Source of the DNA: Podospora pseudoanserina
Taxonomy: Eukaryota > Ascomycota > Sordariomycetes > Sordariales > Podosporaceae
Assembly: GCF_035222485.1 (NCBI RefSeq)
Contig: NC_085921.1
Location: 2,356,001-2,420,000, forward strand
Length of the DNA stretch: 64,000 bases
Direction: 5' to 3'
The position numbers were made by a program, and so were the translations under genes. This document shows, piece after piece, positions 42,074-53,046 of the stretch (positions are counted from its first letter, which is position 1; each line of letters begins with the position of its first letter). The notes beneath the pieces are model-generated. The model did not search any database, was not told the DNA's origin, and saw only the letters and a program-made list of their open reading frames with translations.

Positions 42074-43918
42074 ATGTTTTCTTCGATCAAGTCCTCCTCG
42101 TCTAACGCTGTGAGACGTTTGGTGGGGAATAGGTATTTGTAAGTCTTTTCATCGTTGGGCCAAGGATTTTGGGCCTGACTCAGGTTGCAGCTATACCACT
42201 GTGAGATGTGCTGCTGGAAGGGGCAGGATGGGTAGGAGAAACCAGCAAGTATGGGATTCTAGCAGGGGGGTTGTTTTTGCTGGGCAGAGCAGGGGGGTTA
42301 CGACTTCTCTGATGAGACCAACTGAGGCTGGGGAGCGGACAACGGTGGAGAGGGAGACTTTTGAGAAGAGTGTTGAGGAGGGAGGGGAGGTTGCTGAGGA
42401 GAGGGTGGAGGTGAAGGTTGAAAGGGTCGAGACTGTCGGTGTTACGGGCGAGGAGGGACAGGAAAAGGCTGAAGATGGGGAGAAGAAGGTTGAAGGTGGG
42501 GAGAAGGAAGAAAAGCGCGAGGAAGATGTCCTCACACCACCACACACACCCCTCGACTACAAGATCCCCGACGACATCTTCCTCGCAGCCAAGAAAGCCC
42601 CCGAGGGCTCACCGAAATCCTACTGGAGCTACCAAATGTACCGGGGGCCTCAAAATCTAAGGCCAAAGGTCCATTACTGCACCACCCAGACCGTCGCCGA
42701 GCGCGTCATCCAGAGATATTTCCTCAACGAGCCAGTGTTAGGATTCGACCTTGAATGGATGGCAGACGCTCTGCCATGGCACGGGGCGAGAAAAAACGTC
42801 TCGCTTATACAAATCGCGTCACCAACCCGGATTGCCCTTTTTCATGTGGCCCTCTATCCTAAAAGTAAACCCCTCGCCACGCCTCTTTTGAAAAAGATAT
42901 TGGAGGATCCAAAAATCACCAAAGTCGGCGTTTGGATCATGGGCGATGCCGGTAAAGTGCAAAGGTATCTCAAAATCACCCCGAGGGGACTGTTCGAACT
43001 GAGCCACTTGTACAAGCTGGTCAAATATTGCGAGAGCGGGGAGCACAGCCTCATCAACAAGAAGCTGGTCAGTCTTGGGAAGCAAGCCGAGGAGGTGTTG
43101 AAGCTGCCATTATACAAGGAGCTTGATGTTCGAACAAGCAACTGGTTACAGTCGCTGCGGCTCGATCAAATCATATGTAAACCCCCGCCCTCCCACCGCC
43201 TCCTTTTGCTCTACTTTTCCAAAACTAACACCTCCCGGCAGACTCAGCCTCAGACGCCTACGCCGGCGTCCAAATCTACTCCATGCTCAACCACCAACGC
43301 CTCCAGCTCTCCCCCTGCCCTCCCCTCCCCCACCCCGCCGAACTCAAACTCCCTATTGAACTCCCCGATCACACCGTCCTCCCCCCCTCGACAGAAACGG
43401 ACGAAATAGAAATGACGCCCGCCGAAGCCGTATCCGATCCAAAACCCACCACCACCACCACCACCACCACCAAAAAGCCACGGAGATCCTCCACCTTCAA
43501 AAAGGAAAAGCACCCCCTCGTCCGCGAAGCCGACATGTGGCTAGCACAATACTTTGTCTCCCACCCCCAACCGGCAAACGCCACCAGCGCCACGGCCGTC
43601 ATGCCCTCCCACCTGAGGGCGTATTACATCTGGCATCACAACCCAGAGCAGAGCATACAAGACATCTGCGCCCTGCTCCGCGACCCGCCGCTGCAGGTGG
43701 CGACGGTGGAGAATTACATCTTCAAGGCTATCAAGCGGGCTGGTGTGCAGTATGACAAGGCGAGGGTGATCGAGATGCTGGAAGCGAAAAGGCAGGCTGC
43801 GGCACCGGGGGCGAAGTTTTTCGAGCCCGAGTTTCTAAGCAAGTTGAAGGAGGAGGAGGAGGCGGCGATGGAGGAGACGGTGATGGAGGAGACGAGGAGG
43901 GAGGATAGTGTTGTGTAA
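42074..43918 (+). CDS. DEDDy 3'-5' exonuclease with mitochondrial presequence
   Basis: RNase D/WRN-type nuclease. Exons 42074-42138, 42191-43176 and 43242-43918 join to 575 residues. The N-terminus MFSSIKSSSSNAVRRLVGNR plus YFYTTVRC is a strong matrix-targeting sequence, with Arg-Tyr-Phe before the likely cleavage site. Exonuclease motifs: FDLEWM (Exo I Asp and Glu), VWIMGDAGKVQRYL (Exo II Asp) and YSASDAYAGVQIY (Exo III, YxxxD, hence DEDDy). The Tyr codon of Exo III is split by the last intron. After an acidic linker (about residues 45-100) and the nuclease domain comes a C-terminal helical segment (SHLRAYYIWHHNPEQSIQDI) resembling helicase-type HTH/HRDC modules. The N-terminal exon is assigned by frame and splice signals only. 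Substrate, DNA or RNA, is unknown. Confidence 0.8.
43447..43473 (+). repeat. (ACC)n tract coding poly-Thr
   Basis: About nine ACC units within the exonuclease gene. Confidence 0.85.
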
Positions 43919-44252
43919 AATGGGCTATACAATACAACAAAAGGTTGACAGAGAAGGAAAAGCGTGTTTGGAAAAGAAAGTGTAAAACTGAGAAACAAAG
44001 TCTATGATATGAATGGGAGAACAGAACGTTTCGCCTCGGGGGCCCTAGAAAATAGGCATAACATCACTACGGAGACACCATCGACCTCGACCACGATAAT
44101 AACAAATCACATCAAACCAGATGCAAAAACAACCCCCAGTTCAAACTTGGTATACATTTCAAATAATCAACCACCTACTATGGGTATAACCTCCCTCTTA
44201 CTATCTCTCTCTCTTTCCCGCCCCTCCCCCATCACCTCCTTGCTCCCTCCCC
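43919..44252. other. Intergenic between convergent genes
   Basis: Tail-to-tail spacer with AT-rich 3' UTR sequence. No gene seen. Confidence 0.55.
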
Positions 44253-45716
44253 CTACTCCCTAACCACATCCCTCCCCCGATTAACCTGCACCTTCTTATC
44301 CTCCCCCCCGCTCAAAATCCCCAACTCCCTATCCCACACAACCCCAAACACCTTCGCCCCCTCCCCAGCAACACTCTTCTTCTTCCCCTGCCTGCTCTCC
44401 CTCTCAAAAACATAAACCGGCTCGCTCACATTGCCCCCCACCCCCCCTTCGCTCTCCCCCCCACTAGCAGGCCTCACGCTCCTCAAGTCCCAAATCCTGC
44501 ACGTCCCGTCGTGGCTCCCGCTCACAAGCGAGTATTCGTTTTCCGGATTGGCCGCCAAAGCGACAACCTTGTTCGTGTGCCCTCTCAGCGTCATCACGCT
44601 CGTCGTAGCAGCAGAGGCGCGGGGGTCGACGAGCGTGATGTGTCTTGCCGACGTGCCGACAGCAAGCAATGGTGCGCCGTTCGATCTTGGAATAGCGCAC
44701 AATGACAGCAGAGAGTGAGAAAGGGTGAGGTTGGCAACGACAGAGCCAGTGGTCAAATCGAGCGTCTTGACCGTGTGGTCTTGCGAGACGGAGTAGCCTA
44801 CTGTGTGGTCTCTTGGGTCAAAGACGGCAGCTGTGGCGGGAGCGTTGTGGATTTGCATGAGGAAGAGAGGGCCACGCTGGGGGGTGGTGACAGAAGAGGC
44901 AACCTTCCTCCGCTTGGAAGTGTGCGCGTTAGGGAGGAGGGAGGCGTCGGCCTCAGGGGAGGAGGACTTGGAGGCGGACCAGAGAGCGACGGAGCCGTCG
45001 GCGGATGCGGTGAGGATGCGCTTGGAGGGGCCGTGGACTTCGAGGGAGTCGACGCTGGCGCGGTGGCCGTAGAGCTCGAGGGTGGGCTTGAGTTCTGCTT
45101 GGCCTGAGGCGCCCGGGTCGGTGTACTTCCACACGCGGACTGATCTGTCCATGCCGGTCGAGGCGATCTGAGTGGAGGAGATGAACTTGGCGGCTTTGAT
45201 GCTGGCGGAGTGACCGCCGTGGCTGGCCGAGGGGGCGGTAACGAGGACCTCACCCGAGGCATTCCATATTCTGAGGAGACCGTCGTAGCTGGCCGAGAGG
45301 ATCCTTTCTTGGCCGCGGGAGAAGTTCTCGCCTGACCAGCGGCCGGCGGGGGAGGTGGCAGTGAGGGCATCAACAGATGAAACCCAATCGTCATGCTCGA
45401 ACGAGGCTTCGAATACGGGGGGTATTAAGGAGCGGACGTATTGGAGTGTGAGGTTCGTTTCGAGGGACAGGCCCTCAGAGTTGAGGTAGTCTTCGAGGCT
45501 GGACCGGAGGAAGCTGCCATTGACGAGGAAGTCGAAGGGGACGGAGCCTGAATCGAGCATCAGGTCCGAGTTGAGAATACGAGAGAGGCCATAGCGGCGG
45601 ATATCGGCGGGAACGAGGAGTTGTCTCTTCTCTTCTGGGAGCTGGAGATCGGCTTCGTTGGTGGTGAAGGTCACCTTGACCTGGGCGCCGGGCGCATCGT
45701 TCATTGGCTCGTCCAT
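44253..45716 (-). CDS. YTM1: Ribosome biogenesis WD-repeat protein Ytm1 (WDR12)
   Basis: Member of the Nop7-Erb1-Ytm1 (PeBoW) complex needed for 27S rRNA processing; removed from pre-60S particles by the Rea1 AAA-ATPase. Single exon of 487 residues. The N-terminal NLE/UBL domain ([20 protein letters not shown]) contains the acidic MIDAS-interacting position expected in this family. Seven WD repeats follow, for example [54 protein letters not shown] and [17 protein letters not shown]. The start gives [12 protein letters not shown]; upstream Mets extend only into the divergent promoter. The 3' quarter is very G-rich on the coding strand. Confidence 0.93.
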   Translation of the reverse strand: MDEPMNDAPGAQVKVTFTTNEADLQLPEEKRQLLVPADIRRYGLSRILNSDLMLDSGSVPFDFLVNGSFLRSSLEDYLNSEGLSLETNLTLQYVRSLIPPVFEASFEHDDWVSSVDALTATSPAGRWSGENFSRGQERILSASYDGLLRIWNASGEVLVTAPSASHGGHSASIKAAKFISSTQIASTGMDRSVRVWKYTDPGASGQAELKPTLELYGHRASVDSLEVHGPSKRILTASADGSVALWSASKSSSPEADASLLPNAHTSKRRKVASSVTTPQRGPLFLMQIHNAPATAAVFDPRDHTVGYSVSQDHTVKTLDLTTGSVVANLTLSHSLLSLCAIPRSNGAPLLAVGTSARHITLVDPRASAATTSVMTLRGHTNKVVALAANPENEYSLVSGSHDGTCRIWDLRSVRPASGGESEGGVGGNVSEPVYVFERESRQGKKKSVAGEGAKVFGVVWDRELGILSGGEDKKVQVNRGRDVVRE

Positions 45717-46102
45717 TGTGGTTATCTGAGGGTGTGGATGGTTGAAGAGGGAATCAATTGGACCTGCTCTAAAGGTATTGGAGAAGGTCGGGTCAAAACA
45801 GAGGGCTAATAATGAAAGATGTCGAGTTATGGTCCTCTGGTGCAAAAATCAAGCTACTGTTGCAGGGATCGCATTCAGTCTCAAGATTTTATTTTTTTTG
45901 GTCCCTGCAGCTCGAGTTCAGCGATTTGGAACCCCACGGCAGGCTTATCTTATCGCAAGCCTTATTTAGCGGGGCACCTTTTTGGGCCAGAACTCAATTA
46001 ATTACAGGCCATCAGGACGCGTCTACCGCGTCTGCGCGTCTTGTTCTCGGCGACCCAGAAACACCAGACAGTAACCTGAAAGTGCATCAGGAACAGGCCA
46101 TC
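45717..46102. other. Divergent promoter between YTM1 and POL31
   Basis: 386 bp between start codons. No other gene seen. Confidence 0.6.
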
Positions 46103-47724
46103 ATGGTGAAGCTCGAAGATATTGCCGGTCTCGGTCTGCTACAGGCACCACCAAAGTAGGAGCAAGTCTCTCATCAGTTCCAATGAAAAACATCACTAAC
46201 TGGTGCGCCCTAGAACCGACTCCAAGAACACCGACCTGGAGAGAGCCCCTTCCAACTACAAGTCACTCAATACATTTGCGCTGCCCAAAGCCCGACAATA
46301 CCAACAACAGTTTGCCGATATATACTTCCTACGCCTGACCAAGATCAAACCTGCTGTGGAACAGATCGCTCACGAAGCATGGGATGATACAGTGCTGGGA
46401 GGTGAAAATGCAAACAAGGTCGAGCGGGTTCTCGATGTGCGCCAGGGAGAGCTGTGCTGGGTGGCAGGGACGGTCTACATGGACATGCCCCTGAAGCCAA
46501 GTATTCTCGAGGACGTGTCCAAAGACGCAAGCCGCCCTCTGTCTCTGTGTGAGATTCATCTTGACTTCAGGCTAACATGATACTCAGCGCTGGATTTCAG
46601 CCCCGACCTCTGTCGGCCACTACTACTCGGAAGATGGCAAGGACCAAGTCATGCTCGAAGACGACTCCGGTCGCATCAGACTCGTTGGCGAACCCCTCAA
46701 GAACTACTTCTTGGTGACTGGCTGCATCATCGCCGTCATGGGCACGGAGAATGCCAACGGTGAATTCGAAGTGATTGATCTCAAGTTTGCCGACCTTCCA
46801 CCACAACCACCACGGTGGGCCCTGTCCGACAAGAAACCCAAATCTGAAGATGTCTCCATGGTTGATGTTGGTTCTCCCTCCAAAAAGATCGCCATCATAT
46901 CAGGCCTTGAGTTCTCGGGATTTTCTACAGCCTACAGTGCCGAATTGAAAGTCCTGAGAGAATTCCTTGCTGCCCAAGCCCTCGACCCAGAGACACAATC
47001 CAACGAGCAATCCAAGATCTCTCGCCTGATAATAGCAGGCAACTCCATTGCCGAAGCCAGTTCCTCAGACCCTCACTCCAACAACCCCAACACCAAGACA
47101 CACGCCAAGAAATACGGCTACGACGCCTCCTCATACAATCCCGCCCCGTCGCAACTTCTCGACTCCTTCCTCAACGAGCTTCTCCCTAGCTTACCAATAA
47201 CCCTGCTCCCTGGCGCCAACGACCCCGCCAACGTCTCTTATCCTCAACAACCAATCCACTCTGCCATGTTCCCCGAGTCCAGGTATTATGGCCCAACACC
47301 TACCCATCCTGATCAGGCAGGGTGGCTAGACGCAACAACCAACCCATTCGAATCAGAAATTGAAGGCTGGCGCGTGCTGGGCACTTCTGGTCAGAATCTG
47401 GATGACATCTGCAAGTACATGGAGGACCCAGATCGCCTCGGCCTGATGGAGGCCATGTGCAGGTGGAGGTGTTCTGCCCCTACCGCCCCAGATACACTCT
47501 GGTCATATCCATTCCAGGATGACGAGCCATTCGTCATGAAGGAGTGCCCACACTTGTACTTTGTGGGTTCGCAGCCAAAGTTTGGCAGCAAGGTCATTGA
47601 GGGGCCAGACGGGCAGATGGTCAGGTTGGTTTTGGTGCCAAAGTTTAGTGAGACGAAAGAGGTGGTCTTGGTTGATACCGAGACGTTGGACGTAAGTTTG
47701 GTCAGACTTTCGACCGCATCGTGA
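46103..47724 (+). CDS. POL31: DNA polymerase delta small subunit (Pol31/Cdc1/POLD2)
   Basis: Second subunit of DNA polymerase delta, which links the catalytic subunit to the other accessory subunits; B-subunits carry an inactive phosphodiesterase fold. Exons 46103-46155, 46214-46526 and 46588-47724 sum to 501 codons. Blocks seen: APSNYKSLNTFALPKARQY, QQFADIYFLRLTKIKPAVEQ, GELCWVAGTVYMDMPLKPSI, DDSGRIRLVGEPLKNYFLVT, IAIISGLEFSGFSTAYSAEL, ITLLPGANDPANVSYPQQP, FVMKECPHLYFVGSQPKFGS. The second intron is best read with a GC donor (AAAGAC-GCAAGC) and acceptor ATACTCAG, giving ILEDVSKDRWISAPTSVGH. A GT donor 15 nt upstream (GAC-GTGTCC) is also in phase but would drop five residues. Confidence 0.92.
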
Positions 47725-48247
47725 GACTAGAGGAAGATATTTTATATTAGCGTTGTTAGCATAGCCGGAGGATGAGACTTGGGAATCTAAACATGGCAAC
47801 CTCACCAGAATTTGAGGATGTCGATTCATCTTGTTCCTGGGGTCTAATCACGTCCCGTTCGTCCCAATCTCGTGACAAACACTCACGGGAAGTACCAAGT
47901 TAAATCAAGGCAATTTTCATTGTTATTATCAATTCTTGCCATCCCCATCAACGTCTTGAGGTCTTGATATCCTCAAATCATGGTTGCCTAGCAACTGCCA
48001 TGCCTTGACCATTCAGGGGGCCTGTTGAGCAACTGATAACCCACGAAGCAACCAAAGTGATGCATGAAGCTCCGTTACCGAACGCCCTGTTTTCCCGAAC
48101 CGGATGCCTCGTTTGATAAAATCAACGCCCCATGTCCCATTTTTGATGCCTGATAATGTAGAAACAATGCGTCGAAACAAAACCTCAACGCGTAGAGATG
48201 ATAAGCCGAAGCCTAAAAATAATAAACTTATGCCCGTTAGCCCCCTT
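47725..48247. other. Intergenic between convergent genes
   Basis: About 520 bp of 3' flank. No gene seen. Confidence 0.55.
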
Positions 48248-48379
48248 TCAGATCCGGAAGCACTTCCACCCGCCCCCGACCTTGTCAATGCTGATGACCA
48301 AGCTCTTCAGCCTTCTGGAAAGGGGAATATCCTTGATCTCGACCCAGTCCTCCTCCTCCTCCTCCTCCACCACCTCATT

Positions 48380-48416
<37 letters not shown>

Positions 48417-50390
48417 CTGTCGTTCTCTTCATCGCTGTCCGTGTTGTCATCATCGTCATCCTCCTCATCACTGTCCTCCTCTTCATCACTCTCCTCGTCA
48501 CTATACTCCTCATCATTACTATCCTCCTCCTCCTCCTTCTCCTCCCCCTCCTTCTCCTCCTTCTCCTCCTCCTCCTTCTCCTCCCTAACCTTCTTCCTCA
48601 ACTCAACAACATCCTTCCGGGTCGGATCCAAATCATCATACCCATCCACATCAAACTTTTTCTCCATCCTCTTCCTCTCCTCTTGTCTTAATCTCTCGGC
48701 CTCCTCCACCGTCTTCCACAACCCCCCCCTCATCCCCAACTTGACCACATACTCAGGCATCTCACAAGCTTCCTCAATCAACCTCCTCAGCCTCCCCAAA
48801 TTCTCCTCCGCCCTCCTCCCCCTCTCCACCCTCGCCTGTTTGATGATCTCATCATTCTCCCACCCCTCCCCCCACCACCCCCTCCCGTCTCAGCCTCTCC
48901 ATCTCCCTCCCCACCCACCTAAGATCAATCCCCATCTCTAGTGCCCACCGCCTGGGCCTGACCGCATCGTCCTCCTCCCCTTCCTCTTCCTCACCCTCGG
49001 TCTCATCCTCCTCCTCCCCGTCAATCAAATGACTGTTCACATTAACCCCCACTCTCAAAAAATCCACCTCCACCCCCCTCAACGCCCTCATAACCGGCGC
49101 GTTCCGTCCAAACAAACTCACCACACTCAGATGCCTCCCTTCCCCCTCCCTTTCATACAAAGGACTAAGCTTCAAAACCAACTCCCTCAACCTCAACCCC
49201 CTCAGTTTCTCGAGCGCACGCCTCAAAAGATTAGCATACTCCCCCCCCGTCCGGTTCCGCTCCATCTCAATCTCCACCTGTCTTACCAAGCCCCCGTAAC
49301 GGGACCAGTCAATCCTGTTTCTCTGCCCGTCTCTTCTGCTTCTTGCCGCTCCACCTGTGCGGGCAGCGCTTGGGTCGCGGAGGAGATAGCTGAAGGTGTT
49401 CTCCCCGTAGAGGATTTGTATGCCCTGGGCAAAGCTTTGTTTGTTGACTAGGAGGATTCCGATTTCGATTGAGAACTCCCGTTCGGGCTCCTCCCCCATC
49501 GCCAGTACGGCGCGTCGGGGGGTGGGAGGATTGCGAGTGCGGGTGCGGCGGGGGGGGGCGCGGATGACTTCTTGGAAGAGGTCTTTGACGGGGATGGGTT
49601 TGGGGGAGACGAGGAGGTGGCGGTAGATTTTGGTTAGGATTTCTAGGGGGAGCGTTTGGAGGTGCTTTGGTTTTTGCGGTTCGGAACTCGGGGAGGGAGA
49701 GGGTTCAACCACCGGAGCAGGGGGACGAGGTTGGGGACGAGGCTGGGGACGACGGGGATGGGAATATCGCTCCCCCAGCAGGGCATGAATCTCCCACATC
49801 AAATCATCACCCGTATCTTCCTCTGGCTCGTTTCGGTTCTGATACCGGGTGGTGGTGGTGCGCTGCCTTTTTGGGGCACGAGGGGGAGGGGGGGGAGAGG
49901 GGCTGGTGAGGTCGATGATTTCAGAGCCCCTGTTGACACCAACGCCGGGGGGGCGGGCAACGATGGTATCACCATCAGCACCATCAACAAGGTCGATTCG
50001 CCGTTTGACAGCCATGCCGCTTCTCCTGACAGACCGAATCGACCGACTAGACCGCCGACCACCACCACCACCACCACCCTCTTCGTCATCGCTAATAACA
50101 ATAACGGGCGGCGACGACGAGGACAACGACGACTGCTCATTCCTGACCCCCATCTCCACAGTCCGCTGCTGCTCAAAGATCCATCTGGCAAACTCTATGC
50201 TCTGGAGATTCGGCGCAGCAGCGGAGTGATCAGGGGGGTTGTTTCTAAAGCTGCTGCTGCTGCTGGAGCCAACATTGCTGCCGCCCGTGATCCTAGCCCC
50301 AGCCCCGGAGGAGGAGGGGGGCATATTTCTCCCGCCCGGAGTGTTGTTGGTGCCTCCCTGCCTGTGGGAGGCGATAAATCGAAACGACAT
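48248..50390 (-). CDS. Unknown F-box-like protein with acidic C-terminus, one apparent frame slip
   Basis: Begins MSFRFIASHRQGGTNNTPGG with a disordered N-terminal half containing acidic/hydrophobic VIVISDDEE and IIDLTSPSP, which look like SUMO-interacting motifs. An F-box-like helix follows (LQTLPLEILTKIYRHLLVSP), as in fungal F-box-like or DUF7730-type proteins. The segment FSIEIGILLVNKQSFAQGIQ then ILYGENTFSYL matches the usual 'isolated cysteine/tyrosine' block of such proteins. The frame runs into a stop just after a C6 run on the plus strand (48868-48873). Removing one base makes the next frame continue as WENDEIIKQARVERGRRAEE and on to a very acidic tail (poly Asp/Glu) ending at 48248. 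No splice signals explain the shift. Function unknown; a ubiquitin-ligase adaptor role is only a guess from the F-box-like helix. Confidence 0.65.
48379..48415 (+). repeat. (ATC)n microsatellite coding poly-Asp on the minus strand
   Basis: About 12 ATC units inside the acidic tail of the F-box-like gene. Confidence 0.92.
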
Positions 50391-52324
50391 GTTGGCTTGT
50401 GCTTGGGGGCTGAACTTGCTGTGTTGTTGCTGTGTCCTTCGGGGTGGGATCAATGTGTGTTGATATGAGAACCGCCAGATGTCATACGACAAGCTGTGTG
50501 ACCTCTCTTCTTGGTATCAATCCGATTGATATGATGCCGATAGCTTCGTGGTGAAGACCACTATGGTGTTTAGTCTGCCGGGAGAGATGGCAGTGGGCTG
50601 GTGCCAGGCTTGTCAAATAGACTGGACCACTTCTCGACGCTGAGCTGCCCAGAAAGATCAGTAAAAACTGCTACCAAACACTTGCACACATCCTACATAC
50701 CTCTTCGTTGATAATAATTATAATCTCTTGTTAAGCCGTTGAGTATGTCTTGCCGCCAATATCAATTGCCCAGGATAACCCGTTGATGTCTCGCTAGTGG
50801 AAAAGCCTGCTGTGAAAAAAGACGGGGAAAAAAATGAATTGAGTCCAGAGAGAAAAAATCTCTGCTGAAGTGATATGTGAAGAAGAGCAAGGGAGCGAGT
50901 GAAAACCCGTAGATTGAAATGGGAGCTATCAGCTTGCTCCGCGAGACCCGCGCTGGGGTGAGTTTCGCCGTGTTGTGCAGACTTGAATCCTGACTAATGT
51001 GAATTCATGTCGCCGAGCCCCTTTTAATCAGGTTAAAGACAATCTTCCAGGGGAAAAAGGGGGTTTTTGCCTGCTGTTTTCTGGAAGGTGGCTGGTGGTG
51101 TGGAGCTGTGTACCTAGGTAAGGGGGTTATTGTGTAAAAGGGGTTGTTTGATCGGTGACACTTGACGTGTGTATTGGAAGACGATGATGATAGGAGGTGC
51201 TGTTATGAATGCTGACAGTCAGGAATGGAGTGCTATGTCCTGACCAGAGCACAAGAAAGCACCTGGAGTGTGTATTGATGGTTAAAAGAAAAGGGAAGAG
51301 TGGTGATGGGAAGAGACCCAGGACCATAGAACATGGAAGCAAATAGAGGTAGTGTGAGTGGGAAGGTGAGAAGGTACGGCCGCAGACCACCCAGACCAAG
51401 GCAAGAGGCCTTCCTTTGGTGATGGGTGCTGTGGAAGAGTTGGTTTGTTGGGTCAAGGTTGAGATGAAAAGGATGGATAGGCCACGGTCAACGAAAGTAA
51501 GAAAAGAACAGTTCGCCAGGTCAGGGTCAAAGCTAGTAGATAAAGATAAAGCATGTGCCTGCCATCTTGACCTTGAAAGGTGTTCCTGGATCCTGGATCA
51601 TGGAGCCACATATGATAGCTGTGCTGTGAAAAAGCTTGGTTGGCAGGCGGAAAATAGCTTCGATGGTGATTGCTTGTAAAAGGGGGGGGTGGACAAAAAA
51701 GGGGTGTTGAAGGGAAGCTTGGGCTGTATGAATGTCAAATGTAGGCCAGGGCTGGACCAGGAATGGAGTAGGAGTCACCACGTCCTCTGCAGAATCGGGT
51801 TGAGTTTAGGTGTGCTGGACTCTGGGCGACGTTGAATGCAGAAATCCATCCCAACTTTGTAGCTCAGGAAAGGAGCCTCAACTTGCCTTCAAATTGCTCT
51901 TGCCAGATATGGCTCTGGGGAAGGAGCGAGCCAGGTCAGCCAGCCACTGATAGCAAAGGCCATATCAAATCTTGTTTTGACCACAAAGAAACGGAGATAT
52001 GATCTGAAGTGCGAGGTTTTCACGAGCCCCGCCAGAGCTCACAGGTCAGCCCTCTTCACCATGTGCTCACTCCAGGCGGCCCGCTTGAGCGCCTTTGCTC
52101 CGGGCCAGCTCGGCGGCGGCATTCTCCATGACGGCCACCGTTTTTCGTGTTTGATCTCTGCATACACAGAACAGAAGAAGGAGATGGATCTCTCAAAGTC
52201 GATGGATTAGGTATCCAGGCATTTCGGCAGGGCTATCTTTGTTGACATGTCGACATGTTTTGACTCTTTTTGTCACGAAGCAAACTACATGTGTCCACTT
52301 CCCACTCTCATTCTTCAGCATCCA
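50391..52324. other. Long intergenic region
   Basis: About 1.9 kb: promoter of the F-box-like gene, then unremarkable sequence. No gene, RNA or transposon seen. Confidence 0.5.
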
Positions 52325-53006
52325 TCAACACCAGTAGCACACAGGCTCGGAGCTTCTCTTTAACGGGGGCAAGCACAATTCTCGCCGTCTGCCACTAGAA
52401 AACTGACACATGTCTTTCCATCCACTCAGGGGCTCAGGGGTAAACACCACCTTAATAGCAAATCCCGTTACCAGGGCAAACCTCCCAACTACCCACACCA
52501 CAACCCCCCAAACCCACCTCGATATCGACCAGAACAACAGCCCTATCAATATCACCTCTTCACCCTCAACCACCAACACGAACCCAAACCTCCAACCCCC
52601 TCTTGGCATCCGTATCCAACCCCTGTCCCCCAAACTCCCGCCAAGACCCCTACACAGCATCTTTACGCGTCACCCTCCCACGTGTGAACCACTCCCCCGG
52701 CACCTCAACACCAAACTGCTCAAAAATCTCACGATGAACCCACCCATCATGGCTTTTTTGCGCGACATTTGTACAAGAAGCCTTTCCAGGCAACCATATT
52801 TCGACTCCTGCCAAGAGATATAGCTTTAGATACGACGGGGAATAAAAAAGTTGCCATGGAGCAGGGGTCTTGTGCTTTGGGGCTGGCACAAAAGTAAAAT
52901 GAGCAGGTGTATGCACGCGACTTTTGCATCTTGGTCGCTGGACACAAAAGATAGGGTAGGAGCGACTTTTCCATCGACAGCACGTTGTTCCCGGTGGTCT
53001 GGCCAT
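52325..53006 (-). CDS. Weak candidate gene or gene remnant, minus strand
   Basis: Two minus-strand frames have coding-like codon use: KSHDGWVHREIFEQFGVEVP followed by GEWFTRGRVTRKDAV (about 52,650-52,790, preceded by an acceptor-like CTTGGCAG), and a hydrophobic piece ILIGLLFWSISRWVWGVVVW (about 52,510-52,570). They are in different frames and could be joined by an intron, but I found no clean splice pair and no start. Family not recognised. May be a remnant. Confidence 0.25.
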
Positions 53007-53046
53007 TTCTCAGGCCCGACTCTGTGCCCACCGACAACTACTCGCG

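Noticed and set aside
42201-42215. Non-ATG (GTG) start for the exonuclease
   Set aside because: An upstream ATG exon with good splice sites restores the frame and adds a mitochondrial presequence.
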